From: Streptomyces lomondensis
GTDB taxonomy: Bacteria; Actinomycetota; Actinomycetes; Streptomycetales; Streptomycetaceae
Direction: 5' to 3'
DNA: 64,000 bases
Assembly: GCF_014651035.1 (NCBI RefSeq)
Contig: NZ_BMWC01000002.1
Coordinates: 496,001 to 560,000 of the forward strand
How positions within the stretch are numbered: the first letter of the stretch is position 1; every line of letters begins with the position of its first letter. Positions 26,830 through 35,420 of the stretch are shown one piece after another. The notes under the pieces were generated by a model. That model saw only the letters and a list, made by a program, of their open reading frames with translations, had not been told where the DNA came from and did no database searches. The position numbers were made by a program, and so were the translations under genes.

Positions 26830-28118
26830 GACGTCTTCTCCGCCCTCTCCATCTCCAGCTCGACCTCCGTGCCGCCGTCGGGCACCGCGCGCAGCCGCGC
26901 CGTACCGCCGTTGCGCTCCATGCGGCCGATGATCGATTCTCTGACACCCATCCGGTCGGCGGGTATCGAGTCGAGGTCGAAGCCGGGGCCCCGGTCCCGG
27001 ACGGACACGAAGACCGTCTTCCCCTCGACCTCGGCGTAGACCTGCACGGCGCCGCCCTCGCCACCGTACTTGGCGGCGTTCACCATTGCTTCGCGCGCGG
27101 CCTGCATCTGTGCGGCGATCCGCTCGTCGAGCGGGCAGTCGCCGACGACCACGACCTCGATGGGCACGCCGTGCTTGTCCTCCACCTCGGCCGCGTTGCG
27201 CCGCACGGCGTCGGCGAGGTTCGCGGGTTCGTCGGCCTCGTCCTTGCCGGTGCCCTCGGGCTTGTAGAGCCAGGTGCGCAGGTCGCGCTCCTGGGCGCGG
27301 GCGAGGCGGCGCACCTCGTTCGCGTTCTCCGCGTTGCGCTGTATCAGGGTGAGGGTGTGCAGCACCGAGTCGTGCACATGGGCGGCGACCTCCGCGCGCT
27401 CCTGGGCCCGGATGCGCATCAGGCGCTCCTCGGAGAGGTCCTGTGTCATGCGCACCAGATAGGGCCCGGCGAGCAGCGTTATCCCGACGAGGACCGCGAG
27501 CGCCGCCTGAAGGACCGAGCCGAGATGGGCGGCGGAGCCCTGGAGGACGAAGATGCCGGAGACGCCGGCCGTCACCAGCAGGACACCGCCCACCGAGCGC
27601 AGCAGCGTGACCGTGCGCCGGCGGCGGCCGACCTCGACCCAGCGGGCCCGGCGGGCGTTGTCCGCCTGCCGCCAGACCAGGGCCACGCCCGCGCCGACCA
27701 GCACGGCCGGCCAGAGGTACACCCTGGCGCCGCCGCTGAGGTTCACGTTGCCCACGAAGACCATGGCCACCACGACCATGAGGAGCAGCGCCACGATCTG
27801 GCCCTTGTCGGGTCTGCGCGTGACGAGTCTGCGGCGGCCGTCGGGCGAGGTCTCCGTGGTGACCAGCGAGGGCGGCTTCTGGGCCTCTACGCCGCCGACG
27901 CCGAGCGGGACGAAGAACCAGAACGCGGCGTACAGCAGCGCGCCGAGACCGTCGGCCATGAACAGGCCGACGAAGACGAGCCGTACCCAGATCACGGGCA
28001 GCCCGAGATGGCCGGCGAGCCCCCGCGCCACCCCGCCGAGCCAGCGTCCGTCGCTGCTGCGGTAGAGCTTGCGCGGCGGCCGCGGCTCGGCGACTGGCGC
28101 TGCTGCGGCTTCCGACAT
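26826..28118 (-). CDS. PspC-domain sensor histidine kinase (LiaS-like)
   Basis: A 430-residue kinase. An N-terminal PspC domain (~17-73; LYRSSDGRWLGGVARGLAGHLG) precedes several membrane helices (~108-225). A HisKA_3 dimerisation box follows with phospho-acceptor His249 (AHVHDSVLHTL), and the HATPase domain has N347 (MVNAAKYGG), DRGPGFD and GVRESI. It pairs with the downstream regulator. The fusion of PspC to a NarL-type kinase is common in actinobacteria, where PspC modules sense membrane stress. ATG at 28118 was chosen; a start 12 codons upstream is possible. Confidence 0.9.
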   Translation of the reverse strand: MSEAAAAPVAEPRPPRKLYRSSDGRWLGGVARGLAGHLGLPVIWVRLVFVGLFMADGLGALLYAAFWFFVPLGVGGVEAQKPPSLVTTETSPDGRRRLVTRRPDKGQIVALLLMVVVAMVFVGNVNLSGGARVYLWPAVLVGAGVALVWRQADNARRARWVEVGRRRRTVTLLRSVGGVLLVTAGVSGIFVLQGSAAHLGSVLQAALAVLVGITLLAGPYLVRMTQDLSEERLMRIRAQERAEVAAHVHDSVLHTLTLIQRNAENANEVRRLARAQERDLRTWLYKPEGTGKDEADEPANLADAVRRNAAEVEDKHGVPIEVVVVGDCPLDERIAAQMQAAREAMVNAAKYGGEGGAVQVYAEVEGKTVFVSVRDRGPGFDLDSIPADRMGVRESIIGRMERNGGTARLRAVPDGGTEVELEMERAEKTS

Positions 28119-28296
28119 GCCATTGATGGTCACACGTGCGGAAGGCCGGAGCATCAGGGTCGGCCCCGGAGACTCCCCTGATCTCCGCGGGCCGGTCCGT
28201 CGAACGCTTCCCGAGCCCTGGCTCAGGGCCGATATCAGGGTCCGGCCAGGGTCATTCCGACTGCCGCTGCGGCGCCGCGCCCGTCACCATGGACCC

Positions 28297-29790
28297 ATGA
28301 CCGATCACGAGCACGCCGCGACGGGTCCGGGACCCGGCTCCGGCCCGCGCCCCGCACCGGGCGCCGGGCCGCAGGGTGCCGCGCCCGCCGCGGGCGCGGC
28401 ACCCGCCGACGCCCCCGCGCACGGGCACGCGGGCGCGGGGGCGGGCGCGGGCGCGGGAGATCAGGGAGGAGGAGCCCCCGACGCGGCCGGCCCCGCCACC
28501 GAGGCCGCCCCGGCCGGTCCGCCCCACAAGTTCCGTCGCGACCGCCGCCACAAGGCCCTGGCCGGCGTCTGCGCCGGGCTCGGGCGGCAGTGCGACATGG
28601 ACCCGGTGATCTTCCGGATCACCCTCGCGGTGCTCTCCGCCACCGGCGGCCTCGGCCTCCTCTTCTACGGCTTCGCCTGGCTCGTCGTCCCGTACGACGA
28701 CGAGGAGGAGAACGAGGTGCGCAAGCTCCTCACCGGCCGCGTCGACGGCCAGGCCCTGACGGCCGTGCTGTTCGCGCTGGTCGGCTGCGGAGTGTTCCTG
28801 ACGCTGCTGAACAACGGCGGGGTGCTGACCTTCGCCGTCGTCCTGTCCCTCCTCCTCGCGGGCGCCGGCTACTGGTCCCGCCAGCGGGGCGCCCCCAGCC
28901 CCGACCCCCTGGCCGCCCAGGCGGCCGCCGACGCGCCGCCGGAGCCGCAGGCGCCGCCGGTGTTCCTCACGTCCCCCTCCTGGTGGCGCGACCCCATCGT
29001 CAAGGACGGCACCCACATCGGCGGCACGGGCTACCTGTGGGGCCCCCCTGACTCCGGCGACCGGGATGTCGCGGCGGCCATCAACATCAGCCTCGGCACC
29101 CAGCCCGGCACCCGCGAGGACGCACCTGCCCCGCACACCCGGCCGCCCAAGCCGCGCGGCCCCCGCTGGATCGGCGGCTGGGTCTTCCTGCTGGCCCTGC
29201 TCGCGGGCTCCCTGGGCACGAGACTGACCTGGGACGGGCACCCGCTCGGCACCAGCCTCCAGACGGGCCTGTCCTGCGCGCTCGCCGTCCTGGGCCTGGG
29301 CATAGCGGTCAGCGCCTTCCTCGGACGGACGGGGGCGGGCTCGATCCTCCTGGCGATCATCACGGCCGGCCTGCTCGCCGGCGCCGCGGCACTGCCCAAG
29401 GACATCGGCACGCACTGGACGCGCACGACCTGGCAGCCCACCGCGGTCACGGACGTACGGGAGCGGTACGAGGTGGGCGCCGGCGTCGGCACCCTGGACC
29501 TGACCCGGCTGGACGTGGCCGGGAGACAGACCGTGACGACGAGCGCCGACGTAGGCGTGGGCCAGATCAAGGTGCTCGTACCGGAGGACGTGACGGTGCG
29601 GCTGACCGTCGACGTCGGCGTGGGCGACCTCCAGCTGCCGGGCGACGACAAGAAGGACGTGGACGTGAAGCCGGGCCAGCACAGGCAGATAACCCTCTCC
29701 CCCGCCAAGGGAGTCGAGAAGTCCGGCACGATCGACCTGGACCTCCAGGTCGGCATGGGACAGGCGGAGGTGACCCGTGCTGCGTCATGA
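28297..29790 (+). CDS. PspC-domain membrane protein with LiaF-like C-terminus
   Basis: A 497-residue protein. An Ala/Gly/Pro-rich disordered N-terminus precedes a PspC domain (~78-135; HKALAGVCAGLGRQCDMDPVIFR). Several membrane helices follow. A C-terminal beta-rich domain (~385-490) has the repeated VGAGVGTLDL, ADVGVGQIKV, VDVGVGDLQL and LQVGMGQ strands typical of LiaF/DUF2154. LiaF proteins inhibit LiaRS-type systems. The gene is divergent from the PspC kinase with a 178-bp shared control region, giving a LiaFSR-like unit. The next gene overlaps it by 14 bp. Confidence 0.85.
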   Translation: MTDHEHAATGPGPGSGPRPAPGAGPQGAAPAAGAAPADAPAHGHAGAGAGAGAGDQGGGAPDAAGPATEAAPAGPPHKFRRDRRHKALAGVCAGLGRQCDMDPVIFRITLAVLSATGGLGLLFYGFAWLVVPYDDEEENEVRKLLTGRVDGQALTAVLFALVGCGVFLTLLNNGGVLTFAVVLSLLLAGAGYWSRQRGAPSPDPLAAQAAADAPPEPQAPPVFLTSPSWWRDPIVKDGTHIGGTGYLWGPPDSGDRDVAAAINISLGTQPGTREDAPAPHTRPPKPRGPRWIGGWVFLLALLAGSLGTRLTWDGHPLGTSLQTGLSCALAVLGLGIAVSAFLGRTGAGSILLAIITAGLLAGAAALPKDIGTHWTRTTWQPTAVTDVRERYEVGAGVGTLDLTRLDVAGRQTVTTSADVGVGQIKVLVPEDVTVRLTVDVGVGDLQLPGDDKKDVDVKPGQHRQITLSPAKGVEKSGTIDLDLQVGMGQAEVTRAAS

Positions 29791-30019
29791 ACTCCAGCCC
29801 GGAAAGCTGGTCATCGGCGCCGCCCTCATCCTGGCGGGCGTCCTCTACGCCGGTGACGCGGGCGGCGCCTGGGAGACCCCGTGGTTCGTGGCGATCCCGC
29901 TCGTCACGGGCGGGCTGTGCCTCGCGGGCGCGGTGGCGTTCCTGACGAGCCGCATACGCCGACGCCGCACGGCGGGCCGCACCACCGCCGACGGGGCAGG
30001 CCCGGACATGGCGACGTGA
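29777..30019 (+). CDS. Small two-helix membrane protein
   Basis: An 80-residue protein with two membrane helices (LVIGAALILAGVLYAG and VAIPLVTGGLCLAGAVAFL) and a basic tail. The GTG start lies inside the end of the PspC/LiaF-like gene, implying translational coupling and a role in the same envelope system. No named family is recognised. Confidence 0.75.
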   Translation: MLRHELQPGKLVIGAALILAGVLYAGDAGGAWETPWFVAIPLVTGGLCLAGAVAFLTSRIRRRRTAGRTTADGAGPDMAT

Positions 30020-30060
30020 CGGCGAGGCCCCGTCCGCCCACCGCAACAGCCCGGAGCCGG

Positions 30061-30591
30061 CTACCGGTACTCCACGCTCCGCTGCCGTCGCCGCGGCCGC
30101 AAGGCGGCGTCCACGGACAGCAGGGGGGCGCCCGCCAGGACGAGGGGGATCCAGGCCATGAGGTAGGCGAGGTCGTTGCCGTAGTAGTACGGGTCGGAGG
30201 CCCAGCTCACGGTCAGCCACAGGCTGAGGGAGATCAGCGCGCCGCCGAGTGCGGCCAGCCGGGCGAGGAGTCCGATCAGGGTGCCGATGCCGACGGCCAG
30301 TTCTCCGATGGCGATGCCGTAGCCGAAACCGACGGGGTTCTTCAGGGAGAGGTCGACCAGGGCGGGGATGGCGGAGGAGTCGCGGACGGCACGCATCATG
30401 TCGCCGATCGAGCCGGAACCGGCCTCCTTCATGAAGGCGCTGTCGGTCATCTTGTCCAGGCCGGCGTAGATGAAGGTGATGCCGAGGAAGACGCGGAGGG
30501 GAAGGAGGGCGTAGCGGACGGCCGTGTCCCGCCAGTCTCCTCCGCCGCGGAAGTGGGGGGTGTGCGTGTCCGTTCGCATACCGTGAGTCAT
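30061..30591 (-). CDS. DoxX-family membrane protein
   Basis: A 176-residue protein with four membrane helices and the DoxX signature: RVFLGITFIYAGLDKM near the N-terminus and GIAIGELAVGIGTLIGL in the middle. DoxX proteins are thought to take part in redox or quinone-linked functions, but the specific role here is unknown. ATG at 30591 follows an AGAGGCGG ribosome-binding site; the frame is open further upstream without good signals. Confidence 0.85.
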   Translation of the reverse strand: MTHGMRTDTHTPHFRGGGDWRDTAVRYALLPLRVFLGITFIYAGLDKMTDSAFMKEAGSGSIGDMMRAVRDSSAIPALVDLSLKNPVGFGYGIAIGELAVGIGTLIGLLARLAALGGALISLSLWLTVSWASDPYYYGNDLAYLMAWIPLVLAGAPLLSVDAALRPRRRQRSVEYR

Positions 30592-30805
30592 CGCTGCTAG
30601 CCGCCTCTCGCGCGCCGGTGCCGAGACCCCCTCAACAGACCATACGTATGACAAACCGACCCGGCTCAATCCTGCGCATACGGTTTTTCTGACGCACGAC
30701 GTGTTTGCGAGCCCCTCGTGGCTGCCGGCGCCGGGGCGTCGCGCCACCCGGCGAAGCGGGGTGCCGCCGCGCCCACCCGTGCCGGCCCAGCTACCTGGGC
30801 AACTG

Positions 30806-32182
30806 TCACTCCGTCACCTCCACCGCATACCGATTCGTCTCCACCCCCGCCGCGGTGACCACCTGCACCTCCACCCGCCCCGGCTCCACATCCGCAGGCA
30901 CCGGCACGGTCAGCAGCGTGTCCGTCGGGTTGCGGAAGCCGCCGGGTACCGGCACCAGCGGCACGTGGACGTGCACGGCACCCACCCGCACGACCATCCG
31001 GGCCAGCCGATCGGCCGCCTGCGCCCCCGGCGGTACGAAACCCGCACCCCGGATCTCGATGTCGTCACCCGTGCGGATCGGCGCGTCCAGGTCGCCCGCC
31101 TCCCGGGCCCGCACCACGGAGAGGATGACCGGCCGGCCGCCCTCCGCGTACTTGCCCGCCAGGTACGTCGCCGCCGACACCAGCACCACCACCGCCAGTC
31201 CCCACGGCAGATCCGGCAACTGGTCCGGCCGCCTGGCCAGCCGTACCGCCGCGAAGACCAGGGCGACCGCGCTGATCACGACGTACTGGATGTCGGCGAA
31301 GGTGCCCCGCCCCGAGTCGTCGGTCAGCAGGTCGGCGGCGCGCGGCCGGTCGGCGCGCACCTTCTGGAGCCGCTGCCCCAGCACCCGCAGCCCGACCACC
31401 CGGCGCACGAGGACGGCGATCCCGCACACCACGGCGAGCACGGTCACGACCCCGGCGCCGCGGGCGAGTTCCAGCCCGGAGATCAGCGCGTCCCGCTCCC
31501 GGTGCCGGGAGGCGCCCGCGAGCCGCCCGGCCAGGACGAGCACCGAGTACGCCATGAAGAGCACCCACGCCGCGGCGACGGTACGGGAGGTGGACAGGCG
31601 GTTGTCCTCACCGATCACGGGCGCCAGCGCACCGCCCTTCGCCCGGTGGAACCACGACGCCGCGGTCAGCGCGCCGGCCACCGCAAGCGCCGCGGCCAGC
31701 CCGGCCGTACGCGCCGACGTCCAGCCCGCGCCGATGGCGGTGAGGGCCTGCCCGAGCAGCAACAGCACGACACCGGCCCACACCACAGCCGCCGTGCGGC
31801 GCCACAGGCCGGTCAGCCAGGCCCGGCCCTCGGCCCGGCCGCGCTCGGCGACGAGTTCCGCGGACTGGGCGAGTTCCTCCGAGACCCACTGGCGGGAGGC
31901 CGAGGCGGAGTGGGCAACGGCGGCCGGCAGCCCGTGCCCGGCCGCGAACTCGTCACGCCGGCGCAGGAACGCGGCGACGGCCCGCCGATGCCCCTCGCGC
32001 GCCCCGTGCGGACAGTCCCCGCAGGCGCACCCGCCCCCGTGAGGTTCACCGTGTCCGTCCCCGTGACCACCCGCGTAACCACTGGCGTAACCAGCCGGGT
32101 ACCCGCCCGCATACGCACCGGCACGCGCAGCCGCGTACCCGCCCGCGTCCCCGCCGCCCTGCCCCGTCTCGCGCACCGCCAC
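30806..32182 (-). CDS. Multi-pass membrane protein of unknown function
   Basis: About 458 residues, depending on the start. The N-terminus is Gly/His/Tyr/Ala-rich with a CxCxxC cluster (CACGDCPHG) that could bind metal. At least six hydrophobic segments follow (e.g. AAVVWAGVVLLLLGQALTA, VLFMAYSVLVLAGRLAG, VVTVLAVVCGIAVLVRR). A C-terminal ~130-residue soluble beta-rich domain reads DDIEIRGAGFVPPGAQAADR and looks like an IPT/Ig-like fold. GTG at 32182 was chosen because GGAAGG lies upstream; TTG at 32251 is an alternative. No family with known function is recognised. Confidence 0.6.
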   Translation of the reverse strand: MAVRETGQGGGDAGGYAAARAGAYAGGYPAGYASGYAGGHGDGHGEPHGGGCACGDCPHGAREGHRRAVAAFLRRRDEFAAGHGLPAAVAHSASASRQWVSEELAQSAELVAERGRAEGRAWLTGLWRRTAAVVWAGVVLLLLGQALTAIGAGWTSARTAGLAAALAVAGALTAASWFHRAKGGALAPVIGEDNRLSTSRTVAAAWVLFMAYSVLVLAGRLAGASRHRERDALISGLELARGAGVVTVLAVVCGIAVLVRRVVGLRVLGQRLQKVRADRPRAADLLTDDSGRGTFADIQYVVISAVALVFAAVRLARRPDQLPDLPWGLAVVVLVSAATYLAGKYAEGGRPVILSVVRAREAGDLDAPIRTGDDIEIRGAGFVPPGAQAADRLARMVVRVGAVHVHVPLVPVPGGFRNPTDTLLTVPVPADVEPGRVEVQVVTAAGVETNRYAVEVTE

Positions 32183-32366
32183 GCCCGACGCCCGCCTTCC
32201 CGCGACCCAACCACCGCCGGCCTTCCGGACCCCGGAAACACCGCTGTACAACTCCCGTGCGACGACAGCGAATTGTGCCCTATACCACCCGGTCCGCGTC
32301 CGCCCGCTCTGGTCAACACGGGTGAAGTTCGGCGTGCCGTGTTGACCTGGCTGCGAGAATTCCCTT

Positions 32367-33263
32367 ATGGCCGAGATCATCCAGCGTGACGGGACCTGGG
32401 CCTTCGACGGCAGCACGGTCCGGATCACGCCCGGTCTGCACCGCTCCGTGCCGCTGTTCCGGCAGACGTACGGAGAGATCGCGGTGCCACTGGAGGCGGT
32501 CGCGGGCGTCGTGCTCGAAACCGAACGCAGGCGCGGCCGGATCCGGTTGCGGCTGCGCGAGGGCGCCGACCCCCTGCTCCAGGCCACGGGCGGGCGCCTG
32601 CCCGACGCGGCCGATCCGTACCGGCTGACGGTGGCGGTCGACCGGATGGGGGTCGCCGAGTACGTCGCCGAGGAGATCCGCCGCGCGCTGCTCCTCGACC
32701 GGACACCGAAGGAACCGGCGAAGGCCTATCTGCTGCCCGGCCCGCCGGTCCCGGTCTCGGTCCGCTCCTCGGACGGCACGGTCTCCTTCGACGGCACGCA
32801 GGTACGCATCGACTGGGCCGACACCTCCGAGCGGCTCAAACGCGCCACCGGCCCGCGCATCATCGACCTCGGCCACCTCGTGCGGGTCGAGTGGCTGCCG
32901 AACTCCGGCTATGAGGGCGGCTTCCTGCGGTTCGTGACCCGCGAGACGGTGTTCCCGAAGCTGCCGCCGGAGAAGGACCCGTACGCTCTGGACCTGTGGG
33001 GCAGCGCCCGCCGCGATCTGCTCACGGCGCTCGTCGCCACGGCGGTCACCGCCCGGCTGCCGCACCCGTCCACCCGGACCGCGACCGAGACCGACGGCTC
33101 CGACCCGAACGACGCGTACGCCCCCGTCCTGCCGCCCTCGTCCTCCGACCACCACGACGTACTGCTCCGCCGCCTGCGCGAGCTGGGCCGGCTGCACCGC
33201 GACGGCGTGCTCACGGACGAGGAGTTCGCGAGGACCAAGGCAGTGGTACTGCGCGGCTTCTGA
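32367..33263 (+). CDS. DUF4429/SHOCT-domain protein
   Basis: A 298-residue protein with two DUF4429 repeats: GTWAFDGSTVRIT at the start and GTVSFDGTQVRID near residue 140. A C-terminal SHOCT motif reads LRRLRELGRLHRDGVLTDEEF in two adjoining parts. SHOCT motifs mediate oligomerisation, and DUF4429 has a PH-like fold; it is frequent in Streptomyces. No enzymatic residues are seen. It is followed after 14 bp by the reductase-like gene and is probably co-transcribed with it. Confidence 0.85.
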   Translation: MAEIIQRDGTWAFDGSTVRITPGLHRSVPLFRQTYGEIAVPLEAVAGVVLETERRRGRIRLRLREGADPLLQATGGRLPDAADPYRLTVAVDRMGVAEYVAEEIRRALLLDRTPKEPAKAYLLPGPPVPVSVRSSDGTVSFDGTQVRIDWADTSERLKRATGPRIIDLGHLVRVEWLPNSGYEGGFLRFVTRETVFPKLPPEKDPYALDLWGSARRDLLTALVATAVTARLPHPSTRTATETDGSDPNDAYAPVLPPSSSDHHDVLLRRLRELGRLHRDGVLTDEEFARTKAVVLRGF

Positions 33264-33277
33264 CACAGGAGAGAGCG

Positions 33278-33901
33278 ATGACCGAACGAACGGGCAGGGT
33301 GATCTGCGACATCACGATCTCGGCCGACGGGTACGCGGCCGGGCTCCACCAGAGCGAGGAACGCCCGTTCGGCGACGATGGCGGCGACGGCTCGGGCGAC
33401 CGGCTGCACGCCTGGATGTTCGACACCCCCGACGAGAACCGGGCCGAGGTCGAACAGCTGAACACCGCCGCGGCCTTCATCATGGGGCGCAACATGTTCG
33501 GCCCCGTGCGCGGCGCCTGGGATCGCCCGTGGAACGGCTGGTGGGGCGACGATCCGCCGTTCCACGCGCCGGTGTTCGTGCTCACCCACCACGCGCGCGA
33601 GCCGCAGCAGATGAACGGCGGCACCACGTACCACTTCGTCACCGAGGGAATCGCCTCGGCCCTGGCACAGGCACGCGCGGCGGCCGATGGCGATGGCGAT
33701 GTCACGATCCTCGGCGGAGCGACCACCATCAACCAGTACCTCTCCGCCGGCCTGGTCGACGAGCTGCGGCTGCACATCGCACCGCTCACGCTCGGCGCCG
33801 GCACGCGGCTGTTCGAGGGCGTCCCGCCGCTGAGACTGGAGCAGGTGACGTCACGGCCGGCGAGTCTGGTCACACACGTGACCTACCGCGTGCTGTCCTG
33901 A
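33278..33901 (+). CDS. Dihydrofolate-reductase family protein (RibD C-terminal type)
   Basis: A 207-residue protein with the RibD_C/DHFR-like fold. It shows ISADGYAAG near the N-terminus, FIMGRNMFGPVRGAW in the middle, and ILGGATTINQYLSAGLVDELRLH near the C-terminus, all typical of this NADPH-dependent reductase family. The substrate is unknown; it is not a folate-pathway DHFR by context. The start follows AGGAGAG. Its 3' end overlaps the convergent aldolase-like gene by 19 bp. Confidence 0.88.
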   Translation: MTERTGRVICDITISADGYAAGLHQSEERPFGDDGGDGSGDRLHAWMFDTPDENRAEVEQLNTAAAFIMGRNMFGPVRGAWDRPWNGWWGDDPPFHAPVFVLTHHAREPQQMNGGTTYHFVTEGIASALAQARAAADGDGDVTILGGATTINQYLSAGLVDELRLHIAPLTLGAGTRLFEGVPPLRLEQVTSRPASLVTHVTYRVLS

Positions 33902-34722
33902 GCCGGCGGCCGGTCGCGGGGCGTCGCCTCGCCCAGCAGGTCCGGCTCGCTCCGGCAGACGTCCTGCCACATCGGCTGGTAGTTGATCCACGCCACCAGG
34001 TCGCCGCCCAGCTGCTCGCGCGTCGCCACCGCCATCCGGTGGTCGATCCGGACCGGCCGCCCGGCCGCCTGCGCCGTCAGCTGCACCTGGCAGGACCGCT
34101 CCATCGACACGAACCACCAGGCCGCCGCGTCCACCGAGTCGCCGACGGTCAGCAGCCCGTGGTTGCGCAGCACGAGCGCCTTGCGGGAGCCGAGCGCGTC
34201 CGCGATGCGCCGCCCCTCCTCGGCGTCGACGACGACGCCGGTGTAGGTGTCGTAGAGGGCGTGGTCCTCGTAGAAGGCGCAGCTCTCCTGCGTGATCGGC
34301 TCCAGCAGCTCGCCCAGGGCGGCGAGCGCCCGGCCGTGCACCGAGTGGCAGTGGGCGACGGCGACCACGTCGGGGCGGGCGGCGTGGACCTGGGCGTGCA
34401 CGGTGAACGCCGCCTGGTTGACGTGGTAGCGGCCCTCGACGACCTGGCCGTCCTGGTTGGCGAGCACCAGGTCGTCCACGGTGACGTGCCGGAAGGGCAT
34501 GCCGAACGGGTTGACCCAGAAGCAGTCGCTGTACTCCGGGTCGCGGGCGGTGATGTGCCCGGACACGCCGTCCTCGAAGCCGAGCCGCCCGAAGATCCTG
34601 AGGGCGCCCGCGAGCCGTTCCTTGCGGTGCCGGCGCTCGTCCTCGACCGACTCGTGCATCGGCGGCATCGCGAACCGCAGGCGGTCGGTGGGCAGCGGCA
34701 GGGGCGGGGTGGGCCCGTGCAT
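33883..34722 (-). CDS. Class II aldolase/adducin-family protein
   Basis: A 279-residue protein with the class II aldolase/adducin fold. Metal-binding histidines are in AHCHSVHG (~residues 120-127) and HGLL (~187). The N-terminal GHITARDP and WVNPFG motifs are family hallmarks. Characterised members are fuculose- or ribulose-phosphate aldolases/epimerases; this longer subgroup is mostly uncharacterised. ATG at 34722 is preceded by GGAGG. It is divergent from the pyridoxamine-oxidase-like gene. Confidence 0.88.
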   Translation of the reverse strand: MHGPTPPLPLPTDRLRFAMPPMHESVEDERRHRKERLAGALRIFGRLGFEDGVSGHITARDPEYSDCFWVNPFGMPFRHVTVDDLVLANQDGQVVEGRYHVNQAAFTVHAQVHAARPDVVAVAHCHSVHGRALAALGELLEPITQESCAFYEDHALYDTYTGVVVDAEEGRRIADALGSRKALVLRNHGLLTVGDSVDAAAWWFVSMERSCQVQLTAQAAGRPVRIDHRMAVATREQLGGDLVAWINYQPMWQDVCRSEPDLLGEATPRDRPPAQDSTR

Positions 34723-34855
34723 AGGTCCTCCAGCGATGGTTCCTCGTACGGGGCGGAAGCTACCGTCGGTCGGGCAGCGATGGACAGAACCGGTTCGTGA
34801 AGATGAAACGAGTGCCCCGCGAGCGCCCCCGCGAGCACCCTGCGCACACCCTTGT

Positions 34856-34892
34856 GCCACCGGGCTCCCCGATGCGCCACCGGGCTCCCCGA
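34856..34892. repeat. Short direct repeat in the divergent promoter region
   Basis: GCCACCGGGCTCCCCGA occurs twice with a 20-bp period (34856-34872 and 34876-34892), in the gap between the aldolase-like and pyridoxamine-oxidase-like genes. It could be an operator or a replication-slippage product. Confidence 0.5.
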
Positions 34893-34943
34893 CCCCACGA
34901 ATAGCCGACAGAGGATGTCGGATTTCGGCGCCAGACTCTCCGT

Positions 34944-35417
34944 ATGACAGTGAACTGGGCGGCTTTCGCCACCGCCGAACCGGATCTGGCCAGAACCGTC
35001 GAGAAGCGCTTCGGCGCCTACACGCACCACCTCCTCGCCACCCTCCGCAAGGACGGCTCGCCCCGTACGAGCGGCCTGGAGGTGCGGTTCCTGAACGGCG
35101 AACTGTGGCTGGGCATGATGCCGGACTCGCTCAAGGCGCTCGACCTGCGCCGCGACCCGCGCTTCGCGCTCCAGGCGAACCCCGGGGAGGGCACCGGCAT
35201 GGGCGGCGGCGACGTCCGGATCAGCGGCCGGGCGATCGAGGTCGACGACGTGGAGACGAAGGCCGGATACGTCGAAGAGGTGGAACCGCCGGAGCCGTTC
35301 CACCTCTTCCGCACCGAGCTGACGGAGGTCGTACGGACCTACGTCGAGGACGACACCTACCTCGTCGTCCAGGTCTGGAAGCCCGGCGAGCCCCTGCGCA
35401 CGATCAGGCGCACGTAG
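34944..35417 (+). CDS. Pyridoxamine 5'-phosphate oxidase-family flavin/F420-binding protein
   Basis: A 157-residue split beta-barrel protein. HHLLATLRKDGSPRTSGLEV at the start and LWLGMMPDSLKALDLRRDP in the middle are typical for the actinobacterial PPOX-class group. Members bind FMN or F420 and reduce small substrates. The role here is unknown. It ends 3 bp before the convergent guaA stop codon. Confidence 0.88.
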   Translation: MTVNWAAFATAEPDLARTVEKRFGAYTHHLLATLRKDGSPRTSGLEVRFLNGELWLGMMPDSLKALDLRRDPRFALQANPGEGTGMGGGDVRISGRAIEVDDVETKAGYVEEVEPPEPFHLFRTELTEVVRTYVEDDTYLVVQVWKPGEPLRTIRRT

Positions 35418-35420
35418 GGG

